In this document: positions 31,094-38,514 of the stretch, in pieces | Layout: each line of letters opens with the position of its first letter | How positions within the stretch are numbered: position 1 is the first letter of the stretch | Source of the DNA: Olleya sp. YS | Lineage (GTDB): Bacteria > Bacteroidota > Bacteroidia > Flavobacteriales > Flavobacteriaceae | DNA length: 64,000 nt | Reading direction: 5' to 3' | Assembly (NCBI RefSeq): GCF_029760915.1 | Contig: NZ_CP121685.1 | Coordinates: 1,710,001-1,774,000 of the forward strand | Translations under genes and position numbers: made by a program | The notes under the pieces: model-generated | Databases searched by the model: none | What the model was told of the DNA's origin: nothing | What the model saw: the letters and a program-made list of their open reading frames with translations, nothing else

Positions 31094-31765
31094 TTATTTA
31101 GTTTTTATTGAAATATTAGTAAAATAAAGATTCCAATTACCGTTTAGTTTTTTATGATCTTTAGCTATTTTGATGCCATTAAAATCTTCATAATTTTCAA
31201 AAGTTGTTATCATAGATGGTTCTTTAATATTACCTTTTCTAAAAACCCATTCTTTAATCATATAATTTTTGCCATAAAAAAAGTCGTAAGCATCTCCAGG
31301 TGTATAACCACCTTCTTTTCCGTATACAATGGTTAATTTATTCAACTTACTTTTACTAATTGGTGCAGTCGTATTTATAGAATCTGTAATAATCGTTCCG
31401 CTATCCCAAACTAACTGAAAAGGTGCTAATAGCCAATACTTATCGTTAATAAATCCAGCGTCTGTTTTGATACTTAAACTATCTAATTTGGTTCTGTTAT
31501 AGCTAATAGTATCACTTTTGGTTATTAGCGTCACGTCTTGAGTTTTGGGTTTCCAAATCCACGAACGCTCATAATGAATAGTATCTCTATCTACATTAAA
31601 CGTAAAGCCAATTTCGGATACTGTATTCCAATTATACACGCCATGTGCTTCAGCTATTTTCTGTGCATTAGTAAGTTCTGTTTTGAGTTGTTCATTGGTT
31701 TTGTTAATATCATTTTTGCATGAAAAATAAGTTAGTGCAACAGTTATTAAAAGTAATTTTTTCAT
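31094..31765 (-). CDS. Lipoprotein of unknown function
   Basis: A 223-residue protein with a lipoprotein signal (LLLITVALTYFSC, lipid Cys at about residue 16). The mature part has the arrangement AEAHGVYNWNTVSEIGFTFNV, SWIWKPKTQDVTLI, KYWLLAPFQLVWDSG, and MITTFENYEDFNGIKIAKDHK. It is reminiscent of LolA/LolB-like shells that bind lipids, and I recall similar flavobacterial lipoproteins annotated only as hypothetical or DUF6503. No function should be assigned. It is monocistronic with a terminator downstream. Confidence 0.75.
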   Translation of the reverse strand: MKKLLLITVALTYFSCKNDINKTNEQLKTELTNAQKIAEAHGVYNWNTVSEIGFTFNVDRDTIHYERSWIWKPKTQDVTLITKSDTISYNRTKLDSLSIKTDAGFINDKYWLLAPFQLVWDSGTIITDSINTTAPISKSKLNKLTIVYGKEGGYTPGDAYDFFYGKNYMIKEWVFRKGNIKEPSMITTFENYEDFNGIKIAKDHKKLNGNWNLYFTNISIKTK

Positions 31766-31845
31766 TGTAATGTTTTTGTAAAGATAGTCAAGTCTTTTTT
31801 CGTTTCAACTAGATGTACTAATTTAGTGCTTAAACCAAAAGTATT

Positions 31846-32640
31846 ATGAAACCAAATTATTTTGATATTAATAAATCTACATGGAATCAAAAGGTGAATA
31901 TTCATGCAGCAAGTGATTTTTATAACATGGATGCTTTTAAAAAAGGAGAAATCTCATTAAAGCAATATGAGTTGCAAGCATTATCTGATGTAAACGGAAA
32001 GTCCTTATTACACTTACAATGTCATTTTGGACAAGATACTTTAAGTTGGAGTCGGCTAGGAGCCCAATGTACAGGAGTAGATTTAAGTGATGAAGGTATA
32101 ACTTTAGCTAAACAGCTAAACACCGAACTGGATTTAGATGCACAGTTTGTATGTTGTAATGTTTTGGAAACTTCAAAGCATGTTAATGATACGTTTGATA
32201 TAGTTTTTACCAGTTATGGCGTAATTGGTTGGCTACCAGATTTGAAACCTTGGGGACAAATGATTGCTGACCGATTACATACAGGAGGTACATTTTACAT
32301 GGTAGAATTTCATCCTATAGTTTGGATGTATGATTATTTAGGTGAAAAACCAATTATGAGATATGCTTACAATAGACAAGAGGTGATTTACGAAGAGGAG
32401 CAAGGGACTTATGCAGATGAAAATGCAGATTTTATTTCTAAAACCTATAGTTGGAATCATGGTTTAGGTGAAGTTGTTAATGCATTAACAAAAGCTGGCT
32501 TACATATTGATTATTTAAATGAACATGATGAAAGTCCATATAACGTATTACCAGATTTGGTTTCAACCAAATCTGGAATGTATGTTACAAAAGATAAATT
32601 GTATCCTTTAATTTTTGAGATTAAGGCAACAAAACTTTAA
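31846..32640 (+). CDS. Class I SAM-dependent methyltransferase
   Basis: A 264-residue Rossmann methyltransferase. The SAM motif I is LLHLQCHFGQDTLSWSRLGAQCTGVDLSD (about 55-85) and the post-motif acidic residue is in GVDLSD. The region AQFVCCNVLETSKHVNDTFDIVFTSYGVIGWLPDL follows motif II. The C-terminal third (YSWNHGLGEVVNALTKAGL) is typical of small-molecule methyltransferases of this type. Substrate unknown. Its last 4 bases overlap the convergent T9SS gene. Confidence 0.85.
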   Translation: MKPNYFDINKSTWNQKVNIHAASDFYNMDAFKKGEISLKQYELQALSDVNGKSLLHLQCHFGQDTLSWSRLGAQCTGVDLSDEGITLAKQLNTELDLDAQFVCCNVLETSKHVNDTFDIVFTSYGVIGWLPDLKPWGQMIADRLHTGGTFYMVEFHPIVWMYDYLGEKPIMRYAYNRQEVIYEEEQGTYADENADFISKTYSWNHGLGEVVNALTKAGLHIDYLNEHDESPYNVLPDLVSTKSGMYVTKDKLYPLIFEIKATKL

Positions 32641-34604
32641 TTTTTAATAATTACTTTAGAACCTATCGTATTAGTATTGTTGTAAAATTTCACAATATAT
32701 GAGCCAACTTTTAGATGGCTAAAATCTATAGAGTCTTCAGTTTTATTAGAATTTAACTTTAAAATCTCTTGTCCTAAAAGATTAAAGACTTTTACATCAC
32801 TTATTTGTACACTAGATTTAAATGAGATTATTCCATTTGTAGGATTTGGGTAAAGTTTAAAATCAATATTCTCAAAGTTAATAACACCTAAAGTATTATC
32901 TGTTATTTCTAGATTGTATGTTGACTTATAATAGCCACATGCTCCAGCTTCATAAGTTATGATATAATTACCCACTGTAGATGTTGATAAATCAATTATA
33001 CCAGTGGTCATGTCTATTGTTAATCCAGCTGTACTTGAGAAAACCCCATTAGGCACTCCCATTACATTTGGTGCTGGATCAGTATCAGTAATGTCATAAC
33101 TTGAGTTTGAATAATTAAAGCTGGTAAAGTTATTATAATGAATGTCTATATAATCCAAAATCACATTTGCGTAGTCTTTGGCAAAAGGAACTAAGGTTTG
33201 TGGTCTAGTATCAAAAACACGACCATCATAAGTTCCTAAGTCTCTTACTCTTCTATTAACTTCGGTCATGATTGCATCAATAGTACCACCTCCACCTTGG
33301 CCATCACTTGCTGAGGCTCCAGAGCCATGACGTTCGTTATTGTAATAAAAACCATTAAAATAAGCGTTTCCATTAGGCCTTGTGTCATCACATGTATTAA
33401 TTCCATAATTGGAAGCACTTGGTACTGCTCTATAGCCATTATTAGTAGAGCCATTTTGTCCACAACTAGGATAATTTAAACTACTGTAATAAGAGCTTGT
33501 GTCTTCTATATTAGTGGTTCCTGAGGTATGTGGATAATAATCTGCTAGTTGAAACAATTCTCCCAAGCTTGAAGTCCCTCTTACAAGTTGCTCTAAATCT
33601 AAACTGTTTAAATTATTATTTCTGAGGTACTCTATGCTTGTGTTAGTAACCGTATTTAAATGCCCAGTTGCAGTGTTATTAAGATCATTGCTAGTTATTC
33701 TGTAACCAATTTCAATTCTTGGTACGGTATGACTTTGGCCATGTAAATCAATATACAACCCTTTGCCCCAATTATTAGTTACACTAGTGCTTGCTTGGTC
33801 TATGAAGTTATGCCACGCATTCCAATGGTCTATAGCATCTGCATCGCCACAAGTTGCCTCGTTTAGTTCTCTATTAGGATCTAGTTTAGAACGATGCAAA
33901 TTACTAATTATAACATGTGCATAGCATCCTGTTTGATTGAAAATTTCTTTTTGTATCTCACGTATTAAAATATCTGTATTATCGTCTCTTTCATTAATAC
34001 CACAATTTCTATCTGGTAATGTACTGTCGTTATCTGGATAATTTATTCCACCTACTGTAGATCCGGATTGCTTAACACCACCATGAGGAGCAGAGATAAT
34101 TATTGGTAGGTTTCCTGGTATGTATTCTATGTATTGTCTAGTGTCTCCAGCAAATTGCTCATAAAAAATTGGAACTCCAGGTCCAGGTGCAGGAGGATCT
34201 TGCACATTAAAAGAAAAAGATTTTGATATTTCTACAGGGTTACCTGAGGTAACATTGTTGTCAAAATCTCCATCAAATTGGAAGGTGTTTACACCGTCAA
34301 CAATTACTTCCATAGATCCATTACCGTTCCAATCATCACCGTAAAAATCGTAAACAGTTATTGTATAATTATCTGCATTAGGTAGAGCACCATAATTTTC
34401 AGAATAGGTATACGCTGCATTACCAACACCATTATAACCGTTAGAAATAATAGGGTTTATGATATTACCATTTGGATCATAAAGCTCTACTTTATTTTCG
34501 GATGACCAATTAGGCCAGCTAACGTTAATAACAACATTTGAGGTTTGAGATAAACTATTAGTGTAACAAAAAACACTTAATAACAAAAGAGTTAAATTTT
34601 TCAT
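32637..34604 (-). CDS. Secreted N-formylglutamate amidohydrolase-like protein with T9SS type A sorting domain
   Basis: A 655-residue extracellular protein. A signal peptide (LTLLLLSVFCYTNSLSQ) is followed by a DUF/beta-sandwich-like segment of Asp-rich turns (about 25-125). Next comes an FGase-like metal hydrolase domain (about 145-450: LPIIISAPHGGVKQSG, DDNTDILIREIQKEIF, HVIISNLHRSKLDPNRELNEA, LYIDLHGQSHTVPRIEIGYR, with His and Glu ligands). An Ig-like linker and a C-terminal Por secretion tail (FKLYPNPTNGIISFKS, then LKVGSYIVKFYN) close it. I start at ATG 34604; the one at 34622 overlaps the promoter box. Likely exported across the outer membrane to hydrolyse an extracellular amide or peptide. 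Confidence 0.8.
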   Translation of the reverse strand: MKNLTLLLLSVFCYTNSLSQTSNVVINVSWPNWSSENKVELYDPNGNIINPIISNGYNGVGNAAYTYSENYGALPNADNYTITVYDFYGDDWNGNGSMEVIVDGVNTFQFDGDFDNNVTSGNPVEISKSFSFNVQDPPAPGPGVPIFYEQFAGDTRQYIEYIPGNLPIIISAPHGGVKQSGSTVGGINYPDNDSTLPDRNCGINERDDNTDILIREIQKEIFNQTGCYAHVIISNLHRSKLDPNRELNEATCGDADAIDHWNAWHNFIDQASTSVTNNWGKGLYIDLHGQSHTVPRIEIGYRITSNDLNNTATGHLNTVTNTSIEYLRNNNLNSLDLEQLVRGTSSLGELFQLADYYPHTSGTTNIEDTSSYYSSLNYPSCGQNGSTNNGYRAVPSASNYGINTCDDTRPNGNAYFNGFYYNNERHGSGASASDGQGGGGTIDAIMTEVNRRVRDLGTYDGRVFDTRPQTLVPFAKDYANVILDYIDIHYNNFTSFNYSNSSYDITDTDPAPNVMGVPNGVFSSTAGLTIDMTTGIIDLSTSTVGNYIITYEAGACGYYKSTYNLEITDNTLGVINFENIDFKLYPNPTNGIISFKSSVQISDVKVFNLLGQEILKLNSNKTEDSIDFSHLKVGSYIVKFYNNTNTIGSKVIIKN

Positions 34605-34619
34605 CGATTTGAGTTTTGG

Positions 34620-34627
34620 CAAAAGTA
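34620..34627 (-). promoter_or_regulatory. -7 box before the T9SS hydrolase
   Basis: The minus strand reads TACTTTTG, a full TAnnTTTG match, 15 bases upstream of the chosen ATG at 34604. It overlaps the alternative upstream ATG at 34622, which supports the downstream start. Confidence 0.5.
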
Positions 34628-34715
34628 ATAGCTTAATAATCAGACTTTAATCTTAAAGTTTGCCGTATTAGATATATCGCTAAAATACACTATTTAATCG
34701 ATGAAATGCATTGTT

Positions 34716-35372
34716 TTAATGATTTTCTTTTAATACCTCTGGCATTTTTGCTTTAAATTTATTTAATCTTGGTATGGATACGTTTCGTATGTAAGGATTA
34801 TTAGGATGTAATTTTTCATAATCTTGATGGTAATCTTCTGCTATCCAAAATTTCTGAAAGGGATAAACTTCTGCAGCAATTGTGATGTCAAGTTTTTTAG
34901 ACAGAACTGTTTTCTTAGACTCAATTATACTTTTTTGATTTTCGTTTTGGTAAAAAATAATAGAACGATATTGACTACCTCTATCTGGTCCTTGACCATT
35001 TACCTGTGCAGGATTTTGCGATGCAAAATAAACATCAACCAAGGTTTCAAAACTAACAACATTTGGGTCGTAAATAACTTCTACAGCTTCTGCATGGCCA
35101 GTTGTACCTGTATTGCTGCTCTCGTAAGTTGGGTTTTTTGTATGCCCTCCAGAGTATCCGTTAATAACTTCGTCTACACCTTTTACACTTTCATACACAG
35201 CTTCAACACACCAAAAACATCCACTTGCAAAATAAGCTTTAGCTTTTCCGTCCTCTAAAGGGACTTCAATAGGTTTTGCAGTTTTAACTGCTTCTTGTTT
35301 AGGATTAGTTTGTGCGTGGTTATTGCAACTAAACAAAAACAATAAGGTAATAAGCGGAATTAATTTTTTCAT
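34716..35372 (-). CDS. msrA: Peptide methionine (S)-S-oxide reductase MsrA, lipoprotein form
   Basis: A 218-residue MsrA. The catalytic motif GCFWC appears in YFASGCFWCVEAVYESVKGV. Further family marks: GYSGGHTKNPTYE, GTTGHAEAVEV, DRGSQYRSIIFY and AEDYHQDYEKLHP. An N-terminal lipoprotein signal (LIPLITLLFLFSC, Cys at about 16) and a 30-residue linker precede the domain, so it should sit in the periplasm or outer membrane and repair oxidised methionines in envelope proteins. It lacks a fused MsrB. No promoter box was found. Confidence 0.92.
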   Translation of the reverse strand: MKKLIPLITLLFLFSCNNHAQTNPKQEAVKTAKPIEVPLEDGKAKAYFASGCFWCVEAVYESVKGVDEVINGYSGGHTKNPTYESSNTGTTGHAEAVEVIYDPNVVSFETLVDVYFASQNPAQVNGQGPDRGSQYRSIIFYQNENQKSIIESKKTVLSKKLDITIAAEVYPFQKFWIAEDYHQDYEKLHPNNPYIRNVSIPRLNKFKAKMPEVLKENH

Positions 35373-35465
35373 AATATAGATTTCTTTTTCTAATAGACGT
35401 TTAAAATTAGAAAACCTTAATTTGAATAGTTATAAATATATCTTAAATGTTTTGAGTTTGTTGCA

Positions 35466-35496
35466 AAAAAAAGCCTTTACAATGTAAAGGCTTTTT
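35466..35496. terminator. Intrinsic terminator downstream of the coiled-coil gene
   Basis: AAAAAGCCTTTAC-aat-GTAAAGGCTTTTT: long stem with A and T runs on both sides, usable in either direction. It lies 17 bases after the stop of the minus-strand gene ending at 35513. Confidence 0.88.
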
Positions 35497-35512
35497 ATAA
35501 TTATAAATGTGA

Positions 35513-36295
35513 TTAAGATAATTTAGCAAACATTTTTTCCATTTTTGCACGTTGCTCATCAGCTAAAGCTGCATCCACTAAGATACGTCCACTATGCTCA
35601 TCTGTAATAATTTTTTTACGTGCAGCAATTTCCATTTGTACTTGTGGTGGAATGGTAAAATAAGATCCTCCAGATGCACCTCTTTCAATTGGTACTACTG
35701 CTAATCCGTTTTTTACATTAGTTCTAATTCTGTTATAAGCTTTTACTAAACGGTCTTCAATTTTTTTCTTGTAGTCTTCAGACTTAGCAATAAGCGCTTT
35801 TTCTTCTTTTTCAGTTTCTTTTAAGATAGCGTCTAATTCGCTTTTCTTATGCTTTAAATGCGTTTCACGCTCTTTATTATGCTCTTTAGTTTGAGTAATA
35901 ACTTCTTTTTTCTGCTCGATTTGCGCTTTAAATTCTCTGATGTGTTTTTCTGCTAACTCAATTTCAAGTTCTTGATATTCAATCTCTTTAGTTAACGAGT
36001 TAAACTCTCTGTTATTTCTAACATTTTTTTGTTGCTCAGAATATTTTTTGATTAACGCTTTAGATTCTTCAATTAAGTTTTTCTTTGCGCTAATTTCTGA
36101 ATCAACAGCACTTAAACTGTCTTCTAGTTTTTCTAATCTAGTTTTTAATCCTGCAACTTCGTCTTCTAAATCGCTAACCTCTAGTGGTAATTCGCCTCTT
36201 ACATTTCTAATTTCGTCAATTCTAGAGTCTATTAATTGTAGGTCGTATAACGCTCTTAGACGTTCTTCTACTGTTGCTTCTTTTGTCTTTGCCAT
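35513..36295 (-). CDS. Coiled-coil protein with a zinc-ribbon-derived C-terminus that has lost its cysteines
   Basis: A 260-residue protein of the C4-type zinc ribbon/coiled-coil family common in Bacteroidota. Residues 1-200 are a long coiled coil (EERLRALYDLQLIDSRIDEI, then heptad-rich helices). The C-terminal region, GGSYFTIPPQVQMEIAARKK and then ITDEHSGRILVD, aligns by eye to the family ribbon, whose usual Cys pairs are here replaced (GGSY, DEHSG), so zinc binding is unlikely. The protein has no Cys at all. It follows the Nif3-like gene by 3 bases, a conserved pair in many bacteria. Function unknown. Confidence 0.85.
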   Translation of the reverse strand: MAKTKEATVEERLRALYDLQLIDSRIDEIRNVRGELPLEVSDLEDEVAGLKTRLEKLEDSLSAVDSEISAKKNLIEESKALIKKYSEQQKNVRNNREFNSLTKEIEYQELEIELAEKHIREFKAQIEQKKEVITQTKEHNKERETHLKHKKSELDAILKETEKEEKALIAKSEDYKKKIEDRLVKAYNRIRTNVKNGLAVVPIERGASGGSYFTIPPQVQMEIAARKKIITDEHSGRILVDAALADEQRAKMEKMFAKLS

Positions 36296-36298
36296 ATT

Positions 36299-37393
36299 TT
36301 AAAAATACTTAACAGGATTGGTATTTGTGTTTGATAAAACGATTGCAAAATTAGGAATTTTTTTTGTAAGTAAGGCTACTAAACCGTTTTTTGTGAACTG
36401 TTCACTTTCATAATGTCCAATATCTGCTAAAAGTATAGTGTTTTCTGCAGTAAAAAAATCGTGATATTTTAAGTCTGATGTCACAAAAACATCTACTCCT
36501 GCTGCTTTTGCAGCGTTTATAGCAAAACTTCCAGAACCACCTAAAACTGCTACTTTTTTTATGGGTTTATTTAAAAATTGAGAGTGCCTGATGTGCGATA
36601 CCTTCATTTTTTCTTTTAGATAGTTAAAAAATTCGGTTTCCGTTTGAGGTTGTTCCAATTCTGCAATCATACCCATACCAATAGTTTGGTTGGTGTTTTC
36701 TAGTGTTGTTACTTCGTAAGCAACTTCTTCGTAAGAATGTGTTTCAAATAGTGTTTTTAATATTTTAGACTCTAAATGTTTAGCAAAAACGACACTAAGT
36801 TGTAGTTCTTCTTCGTAATGCGTTTCGCCCTTTTTTCCTTTTGTTGGATTGGCTTTTTCATTAGCCTTAAAAGTTCCTGTTCCGTCCACGTTGAAGCTAC
36901 AATTACTATAGTTGCAAATGTCTCCTGCACCTGCAGTGAATAATGCTTCTCTTAATTTTTTAGCTTCTTTTTTTGGAACATATGTTACCAACTTTTTTAT
37001 GGTTTGTTGTTGTGGGATTAAGATGCGTTGATTTTTAAGATTAAGTTGATTGCAAATCATGGCATTTACACCACTAATGTGATTGTCTAAAGCAGTGTGT
37101 ATAGCATATATAGCAATGTTATTTTTTATAGCTTTTAGTACAGTACGCTCGACATAATTTTTACCTGTTATACTTTTTAAGCCTTTAAAAATAATAGGAT
37201 GGAAGCTTAAAATAAAGTTGCAGTTTTTGGCTATAGCTTCATCTATAACCTCTTCTAAAGTATCAAGTGTCACTAAGATGCCTGTAACCTTGCTATTGTT
37301 ATCACCAACAAGTAATCCTACATTATCAAAATCTTCTGCATAATTAAGTGGAGCAATATCTTGAATATGATTAATCAGGTCTTTTACCAACAT
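36299..37393 (-). CDS. Nif3-like dinuclear metal centre protein
   Basis: A 364-residue NIF3/DUF34 protein. The N-terminal part has LNYAEDFDNVGLLVGD and FILSFHPIIFKGLKSI (metal-binding His); the C-terminal part has VAVLGGSGSFAINAAKAAGVDVFVTSDLKYHD and ILLADIGHYESEQF. A middle insertion (about 130-235, ending VAYEVTTLEN) matches the longer NIF3 form with a CutA/PII-like domain. Some members are linked to GTP cyclohydrolase I-like or metal-insertion roles; the reaction is not established. It is the first gene of a two-gene operon with its own perfect -7 box. Confidence 0.9.
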   Translation of the reverse strand: MLVKDLINHIQDIAPLNYAEDFDNVGLLVGDNNSKVTGILVTLDTLEEVIDEAIAKNCNFILSFHPIIFKGLKSITGKNYVERTVLKAIKNNIAIYAIHTALDNHISGVNAMICNQLNLKNQRILIPQQQTIKKLVTYVPKKEAKKLREALFTAGAGDICNYSNCSFNVDGTGTFKANEKANPTKGKKGETHYEEELQLSVVFAKHLESKILKTLFETHSYEEVAYEVTTLENTNQTIGMGMIAELEQPQTETEFFNYLKEKMKVSHIRHSQFLNKPIKKVAVLGGSGSFAINAAKAAGVDVFVTSDLKYHDFFTAENTILLADIGHYESEQFTKNGLVALLTKKIPNFAIVLSNTNTNPVKYF

Positions 37394-37418
37394 ACTTTTC
37401 TGTCTTTATTATTTAAAA

Positions 37419-37426
37419 CAAATATA
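37419..37426 (-). promoter_or_regulatory. -7 box of the Nif3-like operon
   Basis: The minus strand reads TATATTTG, a full consensus match, 26 bases upstream of the ATG at 37393. Confidence 0.55.
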
Positions 37427-37509
37427 AAATATTTACTTTCGTTACTGTAAAAGTTGGCTATATTTCATTTTATAAAATGAAAGGGAGCTTTTTTAGATAA
37501 CTAACTAAA

Positions 37510-38514
37510 ATGAAATTATTACGCATTATTTTATTCCCAATTGTACCCATTTACTATGTAGTGACTTGGATAAGAAATGTAATGTACGATAAGGGTTTGA
37601 AACAGTCAAAACAATATGATTTACCTATTATATGTGTTGGTAATTTAAGTGCTGGTGGTACTGGAAAAACACCGATGGTCGAATATTTGATTAGAGTACT
37701 AAAAGATGATGCAAAATTAGCAACGTTAAGTAGAGGTTATGGTAGACAAAGCGAAGGGTTTGTATTGGCAGACGCTAACGCAAATGCTGAAACTTTGGGT
37801 GATGAGCCCTTTCAGTTTTACAATAAATTTTCTGAAAACATTTTAGTTGCAGTTGATGCTAATAGACAAGAAGGGATAAGTAAATTATTAGATACTAACG
37901 CGAAACCTGAGGTAATTTTGCTGGATGATGCCTTTCAGCACAGAAAAGTAAAAGCAGGATTAAATATTTTATTAACTACTTATACCAATTTGTATACTAG
38001 AGATATTGTATTGCCTACAGGTAATTTACGTGAACCTAAAAGTGGTGCTAAGCGTGCAGACTTAATTGTTGTAACAAAATGTCCTGTTAATTTAAGTGCA
38101 ACTGAAAAGAAAAACATAATTGCAGAAATACAGCCACTAAACCATCAACAGGTGTTTTTTAGTACTATAGTATATAGTGATGCAGTAGTTTGTGAAAGTA
38201 ATACCATTAAGCTTACTAAATTAAAGAATTTTAAACTGGTTACAGGAATTGCAAATGCTAAACCACTGGTTGAATTTTTAAGAGGTTGTTCTCTTAATTT
38301 TGAGCATGTAGCGTTTAAAGACCACCATGCTTTTAGCGCTAAAGAAATTGAATATATTGCAACTTTTGACTGTATAGTTACTACCGAAAAAGATTATATG
38401 CGTCTTAAAGATAATGCTGCTTTAAAAGGTAAGTTGTATTACCTTCCTATACACTTAGAGATAGATAAAGCGGAACAATTTGATGCAGTTGTAAAATCTT
38501 TTATTACGCAGTAG
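37510..38514 (+). CDS. lpxK: Tetraacyldisaccharide 4'-kinase LpxK
   Basis: A 334-residue membrane-associated kinase that adds the 4'-phosphate in lipid A synthesis. An N-terminal hydrophobic helix (LLRIILFPIVPIYYVVTWI) anchors it to the inner membrane. The Walker A loop is in VGNLSAGGTGKTPMVEYLI, followed by LSRGYGRQSEGFVLA, GDEPFQFYNKF, LLDDAFQHRKV (Asp-Asp of the family) and FKDHHAFSAKEI. Length is normal. The last 11 bases overlap the convergent histidine kinase gene. Confidence 0.93.
   Translation: MKLLRIILFPIVPIYYVVTWIRNVMYDKGLKQSKQYDLPIICVGNLSAGGTGKTPMVEYLIRVLKDDAKLATLSRGYGRQSEGFVLADANANAETLGDEPFQFYNKFSENILVAVDANRQEGISKLLDTNAKPEVILLDDAFQHRKVKAGLNILLTTYTNLYTRDIVLPTGNLREPKSGAKRADLIVVTKCPVNLSATEKKNIIAEIQPLNHQQVFFSTIVYSDAVVCESNTIKLTKLKNFKLVTGIANAKPLVEFLRGCSLNFEHVAFKDHHAFSAKEIEYIATFDCIVTTEKDYMRLKDNAALKGKLYYLPIHLEIDKAEQFDAVVKSFITQ

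Noticed and set aside
38504-38514. The 11-base overlap of lpxK and the histidine kinase as a sign of a wrong gene end
   Set aside because: Both proteins end with normal family C-termini (the receiver domain and the LpxK tail are complete), so the convergent overlap is real.
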